The notes under the pieces are model-generated. The model worked only from the letters and a program-made list of their open reading frames with translations. It ran no database searches and had not been told where the DNA came from. A program made the position numbers and the translations under genes. Below, piece after piece: positions 10,301 through 18,363 of a DNA stretch of 64,000 bases. Source of the stretch: an uncultured Bacteroidota bacterium (lineage in GTDB: Bacteria > Bacteroidota > Bacteroidia > Flavobacteriales > Flavobacteriaceae); NCBI GenBank assembly GCA_902598305.1, contig CACKBL010000007.1, positions 1-64,000 of the forward strand, read 5' to 3'. Positions within the stretch are counted from its first letter, which is position 1, and each line of letters begins with the position of its first letter.

Positions 10301-13300
10301 GCATCAAATACTATTATAAATGTTGGTAATGTTTTCACAGATGTTGATAGGGTAGCTGGAAATCCAGATAATCTAACATACACCGTTTCACAAACAGGAA
10401 CTAACTTAGCGACAGTAACAATTAATACAGCAACAATTACTATAGATTACATCGAGGATCAGTATGGAAGTTTTGTTGTGACCGTTACTGCGAATGATAA
10501 TGCCGGTTGTAATACCACAAATAATGCTTTCAATGTAAATATTGGTAGCGTTAACGATGCTCCAATTACTGTTACTGATTCGATCACCTTAGTAGAAGGA
10601 GGAACAGCAACTATTACGAGTGCGGGATCAAGTAATGTACTTAGCAATGATAGTGATCCAGATGGAGACAATATTTTTGCCCAAGTAATTGATACACCTG
10701 TTAATTCATCAAGTTTCTCACTTCAAAATTCAGGTACTTTTAATTATGTACATAATGGTTCTGAAACTACTACTGACTCATTTACATACAGAACATTTGA
10801 TGGAACTGACCCTGGAAATACCGTTACAGTAACAATTCAAATTACTCCTGTTAATGACTGTCCAACAGTTGCAAATCCAATTTCAGATGTAACTGTTCAA
10901 GAGGACGCATCAGATACGATTATAAATGTTAGTTCAGTTTTTGACGACATCGACAGAGTAGGAGGAATTCCTGATAATTTATCCTTTTCAGTTACTCACA
11001 CTGGTTCTGGAATAGCAACAGTTACCCTTAACACTGCAACAATTACAATTGACTACATTGACGATCAAACTGGAAGCTTTGTGGTAACACTAACAGCTGA
11101 TGACGGTGCTGGGTGTAATACTGTTAGTGACATTTTTAGCGTGACTGTAAATCCTGAAAATGATCCACCAATTGGAGTAGCAGACCAAATTATATTGAAT
11201 GAAAGTGCCACTGCAACCACAGTTACTGGTGGGGCCACTTCTGTTCTTGCAAACGATTCAGATCCTGAAGGTTCCCCTCTAACAGCGACCTTACTAACAC
11301 AACCACTACACCATAACGATCCTGGTAATTTTGCACTCGCTGCAAATGGAACGTTTTCTTACACTCATAATGGTTCTGAAACAGCTACGGATACATTCTT
11401 TTACACACTGTCCGATGGTGTAAATAATGTAACTGTCACTGTAACAATTCAAATCAATGCGGTTAATGATTGTCCAACAGTTGTGAGTGCTCAACCGGAC
11501 ATAAGTGTCAATGAAGATGCTCCTGATTCTGTATTAGACCTAAATACTGTTTTTGAAGACGTAGATATCAGACCAACTTTAAATAACTTAACTTATACCG
11601 TAACTCATACTGGAGCAGGAATAGCAACTGTAACACTTAACAGCGCTACACTTACTATTGATTACGTTGATGACCAAACAGGTAGTTTTGTTGTAACAAC
11701 TACAGTGGACGACAATACAGGAGATGCAAGTTGTTCTCCACTAACCAATGATGTTTTCAATGTGACTGTAAATCCTCAGAATGATCCACCTGTAACCGTC
11801 GGAGACGAATTGTCAGTTTTAGAAGGAGGAACAGTAACAGTAACCACCTTAGGAGCTTCTTCAGTTTTAGAAAACGATACGGATGTTGAAATTGGCACTC
11901 CAACTGCTGCATTTCTAGTTACTTCCCCTACCTTTGGAACAATATCTCTGACTAGCACAGGTTCTTTTACATATGTTCATGATGGATCTGAAACTACAAG
12001 TGATTCTTTCACATATAAATCAAATGATGGTACACAAGACGGAAACACGGCTACTGTTAGTATAACAATTACTAAAGTAAATGATTGCCCTGAAACTACA
12101 ACTGGATCATACACCCTAATTTACAACGAAGATGTAGCTATCCCTACATTAAATATTGGAGCAACAGTTTCAGATTCGGATTTACCACCAGACACTATTT
12201 TATATTCATCTGTTCAGACAAATTCTGCACTTAGTTCTGTTACAGTAAATGACCAGGGTATAGTTTCATTTAATAATATTGCTCAACATGACAATGGATC
12301 TTTGACTACAACGGTAACAGTTAACGACCAAAATTGTCAAATCGATATCCCTATATATTTAACAATTGTACCTGTTAATGACTGTCCAACACTTGATAAT
12401 GCCATTGCTGATATTAATGTAGCCGAGGACGCTGCACCTATTGTTATTGATATAAGAAATACATTCTCTGACGTTGAGAGTCCCACGTTGCAATATTCAG
12501 CTATTACTCAAAATCCAGATCTAATTGCAGTAACTACAACTAGTACAAGTCTTATTGTTCAGTTTAAAGAAAATCAAAATGGGAATACTAATGTAATTTT
12601 AACTGCCTTTGATGGAGACCCTGGTTGTTCACCAGATGATATTATAAACGTAAACATAACTAATGTTAACGACCCCCCTACCGGGAATCCTGACAATATT
12701 AGTGTTGTAAACGGAGGAACAATAAACACTTTAAATGACGGTGTAACAACAAGTGTTCTTTCTAATGATGTAGACCCAGAAGGAAATCCGCTCACCGCAC
12801 AACTTTCAAACGGACCTTTGAATGGAAGTCTTACTTTTAATGCAAATGGAACTTTTTCATATACTCATGACGGAAGTGCAACAACAACCGATGTTTTTTA
12901 TTATAGACCAACTGACGGGTTTTTCCCTGGAAATACAACTACAGTAACAATTTATATAAACAATCCAGCAAATGGTGTAGGTGACACCATATTCGTTATG
13001 GAATCTGGAACTGCTACGACTACTTCAAACGGTTCAACTTCAGTTTTAGCAAATGATACTGACCCAGATGGTGATGCACTCACAGCTGTAAAAGTTACGA
13101 ATCCTTCAAGAGGAACTGTAACACTCAATGCAAATGGAACTTTTTCTTATACCCACGATGGAAGTAACGAATCAACTGACTCTTTCACATATAGTGCTAA
13201 TGATGGAAAAGTTAATAGTGCACCAATAACAGTGAGTATTAATGTAACAGGAACAAACGATCCTCCAGTAGCAAATAATGACACTATTATTGTAGATGTA

Positions 13301-13738
13301 GGAGCAACAGCTACCTCGCTAGATAATGGTCAAACAAAAGTTACTTATAATGATGTTGACCCTGATGCAGATTCTTTAACCGTAACTCTAGTATCATCTC
13401 CCACATATGGAAATTTGACTTTAAATAGCAATGGTACTTTTTCCTATGTTCAGGGAGGAACAATGAACTCTGGTGATAGTTTTCAATACAAAGCATTTGA
13501 CGGAACAGTTTATAGTAACAATGCTACCGTTAATATTTATGTTAGTTGCTCACCATGCAAAGAAAGTATTGTTGAAGGTGGAAATAATGGTGTATCATTT
13601 ACATATACTGATCCACTATGTAAAAAGGTAAGAGTCTATGTTCCTAAAGGAAAAGCCTACAGTTTTAGGCATTTAGAAGGTAGTATTACAATCAATGTTG
13701 GAACTTATACCTTAATAAGTAGTTTAAATTGTAATTAA
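7349..13738 (+). CDS. 2129-residue secreted protein: BNR/VPS10-like propeller plus alternating Ig/cadherin-like repeats
   Basis: The ATG at 7349 is preferred over the adjacent TTG at 7346; a TATCTTTA -7-like element ends 4 nt before it. Residues 1-28 look like a signal peptide. Residues about 100-860 resemble BNR/VPS10-type propellers, with GLWKNNN, IYKSTDGGNNW and QDNGSY landmarks. From residue 870 to about 2065 there are seven Ig/cadherin-like units of the VLSNDTDPDGD type (Big_9/tandem-95 class) and five NDCPT-starting cadherin-like units in the order ABABABABBAAA. The last 65 residues form a Cys-containing tail (CSPCKES ... LNCN) with no recognisable T9SS sorting motif. Probable cell-surface or secreted adhesin or enzyme; the activity of the propeller is unknown. 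Confidence 0.9.
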   Translation: MFNSLKFNRVPFTFIFLMIISFFIPKDELSLKESHQVFLRIIDSNPNKNLTKKQRFEKGLPPDKFHEQIFELTINPYTGEPDYESKIRVQRDIETQKDVGDPFAVPGQSGATPWYELGPNDAAGRSRAALWDLSDGTKRRVFAGGVSGGLWKNNNITDASSAWTKINGVPGNLAVSVIVQDPNNTNIMYLGTGESYTSGDASGNGIYKSTDGGNNWSLIYGPGQSGTVTVTVPSSTRVQGIFYVNDLALYDHDRNVGTDPHVFAALGSGGHSKMSNTFLDGFEYGLYKSTNGGSTFNRITSINKGSIAAGDKDEVNDIDIQTVSNRIWLSTTSSVWNGNYGGRFWYSNDGTTFTKANPTFPAFPSVAANSFYRTEIAPSHQDTDTHYVLVRTNTASGTIPLIYKTTDNFTNLSYIVAPADADTGIPDQDFTRGQSGYDLEIEVDPTNDNIVYVGGIDWFRSQNGGTSWSQITKWSNNNNLAALNCSLVHADQHGLYFRPSSPNEAIVVNDGGVAYSSNLANASSTSSFFETEAGMITTQFYTVGQSPQDFAGDDWIIGGTQDNGSYALMNSNNNKTGGTEIQSGDGAESVFDQVGGDFYITNYVYNDRIVRGEFDVNGTLTSLDFNFGNNLGVPDDEGSFINPGALDSNQNVYFSNAGTSIRVITGLERGGTPATFLIPGVASGSDFTTALEVSRHTTDTSTLFVGLRSGEIKKITNANKNDGSRVISSIYNQVGSVSDIHIGNTEQDIYATYYNYGINTAANSNIRYTDDGFSTSSSKEGNFPDIPVFSILNNPYESGEVIVGTELGVWRTSNFDAASPNWTQSYNGMSDVPVYDMDFRGDSATDNRVIAASYGRGVYSGSFASDTNPPVTVTDSITLAEAGTATTTSAGSSNVLSNDTDPDGDALQAQLVSSPLNTSSFALQSSGTFTYVHNGSETTTDSFTYRAFDGAKQGNTVTVTIQISPVNDCPTIANPLGNINVSENASNTIINVGNVFTDVDRVAGNPDNLTYTVSQTGTNLATVTINTATITIDYIEDQYGSFVVTVTANDNAGCNTTNNAFNVNIGSVNDAPITVTDSITLVEGGTATITSAGSSNVLSNDSDPDGDNIFAQVIDTPVNSSSFSLQNSGTFNYVHNGSETTTDSFTYRTFDGTDPGNTVTVTIQITPVNDCPTVANPISDVTVQEDASDTIINVSSVFDDIDRVGGIPDNLSFSVTHTGSGIATVTLNTATITIDYIDDQTGSFVVTLTADDGAGCNTVSDIFSVTVNPENDPPIGVADQIILNESATATTVTGGATSVLANDSDPEGSPLTATLLTQPLHHNDPGNFALAANGTFSYTHNGSETATDTFFYTLSDGVNNVTVTVTIQINAVNDCPTVVSAQPDISVNEDAPDSVLDLNTVFEDVDIRPTLNNLTYTVTHTGAGIATVTLNSATLTIDYVDDQTGSFVVTTTVDDNTGDASCSPLTNDVFNVTVNPQNDPPVTVGDELSVLEGGTVTVTTLGASSVLENDTDVEIGTPTAAFLVTSPTFGTISLTSTGSFTYVHDGSETTSDSFTYKSNDGTQDGNTATVSITITKVNDCPETTTGSYTLIYNEDVAIPTLNIGATVSDSDLPPDTILYSSVQTNSALSSVTVNDQGIVSFNNIAQHDNGSLTTTVTVNDQNCQIDIPIYLTIVPVNDCPTLDNAIADINVAEDAAPIVIDIRNTFSDVESPTLQYSAITQNPDLIAVTTTSTSLIVQFKENQNGNTNVILTAFDGDPGCSPDDIINVNITNVNDPPTGNPDNISVVNGGTINTLNDGVTTSVLSNDVDPEGNPLTAQLSNGPLNGSLTFNANGTFSYTHDGSATTTDVFYYRPTDGFFPGNTTTVTIYINNPANGVGDTIFVMESGTATTTSNGSTSVLANDTDPDGDALTAVKVTNPSRGTVTLNANGTFSYTHDGSNESTDSFTYSANDGKVNSAPITVSINVTGTNDPPVANNDTIIVDVGATATSLDNGQTKVTYNDVDPDADSLTVTLVSSPTYGNLTLNSNGTFSYVQGGTMNSGDSFQYKAFDGTVYSNNATVNIYVSCSPCKESIVEGGNNGVSFTYTDPLCKKVRVYVPKGKAYSFRHLEGSITINVGTYTLISSLNCN
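9958..13540 (+). repeat. Alternating Ig-like/cadherin-like coding repeats, about 600-bp double unit
   Basis: The double unit (A: TDSITL...VLSNDTDPDGD; B: NDCPT...VNEDA...IDYIDDQTGSF) recurs with a period near 607 bp: the GTTAATGACTGTCC motif occurs near 10245, 10852 and 11463 in close variants. The first two double units are the most similar to each other at the DNA level. Later units are shorter or lack the partner (B5 follows B4; A5, A6 and A7 are consecutive). Confidence 0.85.
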
Positions 13739-13742
13739 TTTG

Positions 13743-14609
13743 CTAAACATCACAAATATCTATCGCCTCTTCTAAGGATTCAATAGGGTTATTCCTTGTA
13801 GGTCTAAATTCTTGAGCAACAAACCCAGAATATCCAGTTTTTACAATAGTTTTCATTATTGCGGGGTAATTTAATTCTTGTGAGGAATTAATTTCATTTC
13901 TTCCTGGTACACCAGCCGTATGGTAATGTCCAAAGTAAACATGATTATCATTAATAGTTCTAATTATGTCACCTTCTTCAATTTGCATATGATATATGTC
14001 ATAAAGTAACTTAAAATTTGGAGAGCCGACTCTTTTACATAATTCAATAGCCCACTTGGTGTTATCACACATATAATCTGGATGATCAATTTTTGAATTA
14101 AACAGTTCCATTAAAATAACAACTCCTTTTTTTTCTGCGTATGAAAGAATTTTTTTTAACCCTACAACACAGTTATTTAATCCAGTTTCATCATCCATGC
14201 CCTTTCTATTACCAGAAAAACAAATTAAATTTCTAAAACCAGCTTTAGATACATAATCAATATGATTTGTATACCTATCTTTTAGTTGACTGTGATAGCT
14301 GGGATCATTGAAAGACTCCTTTTGAGTTATTTCTGCACCTTCTGTCATTGTGGATAAAAGACCGTATTTTTTGAGTATTGGAAAATCTTTGGGTTTGACT
14401 AAATCGATACCAACAAGACCAATTCTTTTCGCTTCAATGCATAATTCTTCAAGAGATAAGCTCGGATAACACCAATCACAAACACTATGGTTTATATTGC
14501 CTTTAAGCATAATTTTTTTTTCTGTTTTTTCTTTTTGATTTTTAAAAGGTAATAAGATTCCAAAAGCCGAAGCTATTGCAGTCTTTCTTATGGCATCTCT
14601 ACGTTTCAA
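13743..14609 (-). CDS. Sugar phosphate isomerase/epimerase (hydroxypyruvate isomerase-like TIM barrel), signal-bearing
   Basis: 288 residues. The N-terminus MKRRDAIRK followed by a hydrophobic stretch (AIASAFGILLPF) resembles a Tat signal. The mature part is an AP-endonuclease-2/xylose isomerase-like TIM barrel with metal-ligand-type Glu and His residues in the segments VILMELFNSK, LLYDIYHMQ and FGHYHTAG and a C-terminal FVAQEF. This matches the hydroxypyruvate isomerase-like proteins often exported in Bacteroidetes. It is co-directional with and 37 bp downstream of the Gfo/Idh/MocA oxidoreductase gene, so both probably act on the same sugar-derived substrate. It ends 4 bp from the stop of the convergent giant gene. 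Confidence 0.85.
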   Translation of the reverse strand: MKRRDAIRKTAIASAFGILLPFKNQKEKTEKKIMLKGNINHSVCDWCYPSLSLEELCIEAKRIGLVGIDLVKPKDFPILKKYGLLSTMTEGAEITQKESFNDPSYHSQLKDRYTNHIDYVSKAGFRNLICFSGNRKGMDDETGLNNCVVGLKKILSYAEKKGVVILMELFNSKIDHPDYMCDNTKWAIELCKRVGSPNFKLLYDIYHMQIEEGDIIRTINDNHVYFGHYHTAGVPGRNEINSSQELNYPAIMKTIVKTGYSGFVAQEFRPTRNNPIESLEEAIDICDV

Positions 14610-14646
14610 TAATTATAATTGTATTATTTATCAATAATTTATAAAA

Positions 14647-16122
14647 TCATAGTTGCCAACCTTCTCGGTAATTTCTACCAACAAACTGATTTGCATCTTC
14701 GAGGTTGGTGATTTTCATATTTTCTCCATCCCAGGTCAGTTTCTTCCTCCCATAATAACTATTTCTATTCTTACCTGTTATTCTTACCGAATCTGGATTA
14801 CCATTTTTATTTAATAAATACGATCTGATAGCTATATTTCCCATGAGCACCGTCTCTGTCATTGGGCCAGCGTAATCAAATGAAGAAGTTAACATTTTAT
14901 GCTTAGAACTACCATAACCATCTTTAATAGCATCAATCCACATCCTCTGATGACCCCAATCATCTTTGGGTAAATTTTTAATTTTAGGCGATATGACCTG
15001 CTTATCTCTAGTAAATAGTCTAGGATTTTTTCCGTACACGTCGGTAGTAATAATACCATCTTCACCTATCATCATAACTCCATTTGTATTTCTTTTGCCC
15101 CCTAAATAAGTGTCAGTTGGAATTAGACTTGGATAGGAAGGCCTTAATCCACCATCGTACCACTCTAATTTAATTGGAGTTTTATTTATATCAGTTGGAT
15201 CAAAATTAATGGTAACATACGAGGACGCTGGACATCCTATAGATTGGTGCCTAACCTCCCACATTTTTGAAAAAAATGAACTTACACTGCACTCCACAGA
15301 AACGGGGTATTTTAACTTTAAAGCTCTAAATGGAATATCAATCAAATGGCATCCCATATCTCCTAAAGAACCTGTTCCGTACTCCCACCAGCCTCTCCAA
15401 TTGAACGGATGCAAAGAAGAATTATATGGAATTTTTTTAGCAGGTCCCAACCATAAATCCCAGTCTAGGTCTTTAGGTTTGTTTCCAGGATCAGATACAG
15501 GAAAAGATATTCCCTGTGGCCATACGGGTCTATTTGTCCAAACTTTTACTTCACTAACATTTCCAATTCTTTTTTCACGAATCCATTTTTGAACATACTT
15601 TTGGCCTGGATGAGATGCACCCTGATTTCCCATTTGGGTAACAACTTTTTTCTTTCGTGCTAGTTCTGTTAATAAACGTGCTTCTTTAATATTGTGAGTT
15701 AGTGGTTTTTGTACGTACACATGAATCTTATTTTCCATTGCTGTTTTTGCAATAATACCATGAGTGTGGTCAGGTGTAGATACTGTTACCGCGTCCAAAT
15801 CTTTTTCTTCACTTAGAAGTTCTCTAAAGTCAGTATAGAATCGTGCTTTTGGGAACCTTTTTCTTATGTTAACAACTCCGTGGTCACCAGTAGGATGAAT
15901 ATCACATAGAGCAATAACATTTTCTCTTCCATTTACAGAAGCATGTGTGATATCACTACTTCCTTTCCCCCCGCAGCCAATAGAAGCAATTGAGAGTTTG
16001 TCACTGGGTGCAGTATAGCCATTACCACCTAAGACAAATCTAGGGACAATAAAAAATGAGGATGCAGTAACTGATTTTTTTAAAAATGAACGTCGAGAAG
16101 AATAGGAATTTGGTTTTTTCAT
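14647..16122 (-). CDS. Gfo/Idh/MocA family oxidoreductase with Tat signal
   Basis: 491 residues. A canonical twin-arginine motif SRRSFLKK at about residues 8-15 is followed by a hydrophobic core, so export in folded form by Tat is expected. The Rossmann domain begins near residue 42 with IASIGCGGKG (dinucleotide binding), followed by TVSTPDHTH and VQKPLTHN, the latter containing the conserved EKP/QKP-type Lys. The C-terminal domain is the usual open sheet. The family oxidises or reduces sugars and polyols using bound NAD(P). First gene of a two-gene unit with the isomerase-like gene. Confidence 0.92.
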   Translation of the reverse strand: MKKPNSYSSRRSFLKKSVTASSFFIVPRFVLGGNGYTAPSDKLSIASIGCGGKGSSDITHASVNGRENVIALCDIHPTGDHGVVNIRKRFPKARFYTDFRELLSEEKDLDAVTVSTPDHTHGIIAKTAMENKIHVYVQKPLTHNIKEARLLTELARKKKVVTQMGNQGASHPGQKYVQKWIREKRIGNVSEVKVWTNRPVWPQGISFPVSDPGNKPKDLDWDLWLGPAKKIPYNSSLHPFNWRGWWEYGTGSLGDMGCHLIDIPFRALKLKYPVSVECSVSSFFSKMWEVRHQSIGCPASSYVTINFDPTDINKTPIKLEWYDGGLRPSYPSLIPTDTYLGGKRNTNGVMMIGEDGIITTDVYGKNPRLFTRDKQVISPKIKNLPKDDWGHQRMWIDAIKDGYGSSKHKMLTSSFDYAGPMTETVLMGNIAIRSYLLNKNGNPDSVRITGKNRNSYYGRKKLTWDGENMKITNLEDANQFVGRNYREGWQL

Positions 16123-16219
16123 TTTAATATTTATTTAAATTTATTAATTAAATCTTAATTATCAATACTGTTTTAATTGGTAATTTAAAAAATATTATAA
16201 GTTAAAATTATCTGAGATT

Positions 16220-17287
16220 TTATTGTTTCTTTTGCCACGACTTTAACCTATTAATAGAGTTTATCTCAATATCTTTCCAGAATAAATTTATATCTGCAGC
16301 ATGATAATTTTTTTTCATTAATAAGAATAAACGTTTTGGAATACGAGGTAAATAAGACCATACCAATCCATCTTTTAATATTATTTTAACTGAATTGGGA
16401 TACACTTTATCATCTGTGTAAAAGAGCCCTTTATGATCCTCGTAATCAGTTTTAATTGTTTTATCCCACGTTATTGGGTTTATTGTAGTGGCTCCTTTAA
16501 ACCACTCTTCATACTTTTTTGGATAACTACCCTTTTTATATGTATTCCATGAAACATAACCTCCTACTTCATCGCTTTTTTGTAATTTTTTTATCTTTTT
16601 AAAATAATCATCCAAAATTTTAGTTCCAGGTAAATAAGCAATTACCAATTTTTTTTGAAGTGGTCTGTCATCAAAAAACTCTTTTAACAACATCACAGAT
16701 AAAATACTACCTTGACTGTGAGAAGCAATAATAATTGGTTTACCATTATTATAATTATCTAAATAATATTTAAATGCTTTTTTTATATCACTATATGCAA
16801 TGGCTCTTGATTTTTCCTCATAATTATTAAATGGCTTAACATAAACCTTATAATGAGACTGTCTATAAAATGGAACATATATATTCCCCACTTTCCCAAA
16901 AGCGGAAGCTTGGTATTTAACAGATCTGTTAATTATATTTTTATTTAATAATTGATCATCCAGATCGGCATTCCAATTAAAATCTTTTCGATTAAGAAAC
17001 ATTGTAGGATAAATAAAAAATACATCACAGTCTTTATTGTTACTTTCTCCGATGATCTTTTTCAAAGATTCTGGATATTTACCTGGTTTTACAGCCCACG
17101 ATTCAGAATGTGAATAATTAGGACTTTTAGAAGGTACATATTTATCAAAGGGAATCGCTCTGTACACAGGTTTACATGCATTTAAGGTAATTACGAAAAG
17201 AAATAAAAATTTTTTAATTTTTTTTTTTTTAAATTTAAAAAAATCAGTGGATAAGTATCTATTTATTTGACACAATAAGAAATACAT
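16220..17287 (-). CDS. DUF3089 lipoprotein, alpha/beta-hydrolase-like
   Basis: Up to 355 residues. Landmarks FFIYPTMF near residue 95 and ASHSQGS (a serine-nucleophile elbow) near residue 193 place it in DUF3089, a family with an alpha/beta hydrolase look; the substrate is unknown. The lipobox ITLNAC has its Cys at residue 38 if the ATG at 17287 is used, giving an oddly long n-region that contains an A13 tract (17218-17230 on the other strand). A start at ATT 17218, right after that tract, would give a typical 15-residue lipoprotein signal. The start is therefore uncertain. The divergent lipoprotein gene begins at 17289, leaving one base between the two. Confidence 0.8.
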   Translation of the reverse strand: MYFLLCQINRYLSTDFFKFKKKKIKKFLFLFVITLNACKPVYRAIPFDKYVPSKSPNYSHSESWAVKPGKYPESLKKIIGESNNKDCDVFFIYPTMFLNRKDFNWNADLDDQLLNKNIINRSVKYQASAFGKVGNIYVPFYRQSHYKVYVKPFNNYEEKSRAIAYSDIKKAFKYYLDNYNNGKPIIIASHSQGSILSVMLLKEFFDDRPLQKKLVIAYLPGTKILDDYFKKIKKLQKSDEVGGYVSWNTYKKGSYPKKYEEWFKGATTINPITWDKTIKTDYEDHKGLFYTDDKVYPNSVKIILKDGLVWSYLPRIPKRLFLLMKKNYHAADINLFWKDIEINSINRLKSWQKKQ

Positions 17288-17288
17288 T

Positions 17289-17564
17289 TTGAAAGTCTCT
17301 TATTTTCATCATTATCTTATCATTTCTTGTATTGTCTTTAATTCTTGTAATAAGTCTAAAAGAAGTTATAATGATTTTGAAATAACTATCGAAAAAAAAA
17401 GAATTGATTCAATAAATTTTGAAGCTAAAGTAATTGTTAGTGATAAATCCCAAATAAAAAGCAATGACAAAGTTTATTTTTTAATTGATAGTGAATCAAA
17501 ATTGGACTCAACAATTAGAAACATTAAGGAAAGTTTTTTAAATAATAAAGACGGTTTAAAATAA
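17289..17564 (+). CDS. Small predicted lipoprotein, unknown function
   Basis: 91 residues from a TTG start. Residues 1-20 are a lipoprotein signal with lipobox FNSC, Cys at about residue 20. The remainder is Lys/Asp/Ser-rich and soluble, with no family I recognise; the segment KVYFLIDSESKLDSTI may be a strand-helix unit. It is divergent from the DUF3089 lipoprotein and convergent with the PlsC gene 12 bp away. Codon use looks normal for the region, and a clear SPII signal supports a real gene. Confidence 0.6.
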   Translation: MKVSYFHHYLIISCIVFNSCNKSKRSYNDFEITIEKKRIDSINFEAKVIVSDKSQIKSNDKVYFLIDSESKLDSTIRNIKESFLNNKDGLK

Positions 17565-17576
17565 TATTTTTAGATA

Positions 17577-18344
17577 CTAATTAATATTGTCATTAATTGG
17601 ATGAACCCTTAAAAAAGAGGGATGTTGCTCTATTGCAAATTCAATCTTATGAATTATTTCGTCAGCCGATTCTTTTTCATAATCAATATCTAGTGGATTT
17701 TTTATGCACATTGATTGAATTACTCCTTTTTTTTTGATCAAAATACCTTTTTTATCAAATGATCTTCTAAATCCATCTATAACTATTGGTACAACCAATG
17801 GTTTAAATTGTTTGATGAGATGTGCTGTGCCCTTCCGTAATGGTCTAAACGGAGTTGTTGTCCCTTGAGGAAAAGTAATTACCCAACCGTCTTTTAAAGC
17901 TAAAGAAATATTATTGATGTCTGATTTATTGACATCTCTTTTGACATCTTGTCCCCCTTCTCTCCATGTCCTTTGAATCGGTATTGAACCTGCATACGAT
18001 AATATTCTTGGAAGTAATCCTGACCTCATTGTTTCTTTAGCCGCAACGTAATAGATATTTAATTTTGGGTTCCATAAATAGCCTACGTTTTTAATAGTAT
18101 CATTTCTTCCATGAAGACTTGCATTAAAAACGTGTAACATGGCGACTACGTCAGCAAAGTAAGTTTGATGATTAGAAACAAAAAGGACGTTTGAATCAGG
18201 CAGACCATTTAATACATTTGAACCTTCAATCTTTAATTCATTAAAACCCCTATATCTCCTATGTGTTAAATAGCCGATATATCGAATTAGCATCTTCTTG
18301 ATTATTAGATAATGTCCAAAAGGATTTTTTTCAAAAAGTCTCAT
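17577..18344 (-). CDS. 1-acyl-sn-glycerol-3-phosphate acyltransferase (PlsC-like)
   Basis: 255 residues, LPLAT/PlsC superfamily. The acyltransferase motif I appears as SNHQTYFAD (His59, Asp65), i.e. H-x5-D rather than the usual H-x4-D, and motif III as FPQGTT near residue 156. The motif PLVVPIVIDGF fits block IV. The enzyme would add the second acyl chain in phospholipid synthesis at the inner face of the inner membrane. It lies 19 bp downstream of the NUDIX gene on the same strand, probably one transcript. Confidence 0.88.
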   Translation of the reverse strand: MRLFEKNPFGHYLIIKKMLIRYIGYLTHRRYRGFNELKIEGSNVLNGLPDSNVLFVSNHQTYFADVVAMLHVFNASLHGRNDTIKNVGYLWNPKLNIYYVAAKETMRSGLLPRILSYAGSIPIQRTWREGGQDVKRDVNKSDINNISLALKDGWVITFPQGTTTPFRPLRKGTAHLIKQFKPLVVPIVIDGFRRSFDKKGILIKKKGVIQSMCIKNPLDIDYEKESADEIIHKIEFAIEQHPSFLRVHPINDNIN

Positions 18345-18363
18345 TTGTTTGGTAAATATATTA

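Noticed and set aside
15209-15592. 127-residue plus-strand ORF opposite the Gfo/Idh/MocA gene
   Set aside because: Fully antisense within a gene with clear family motifs; no recognisable domain or start context.
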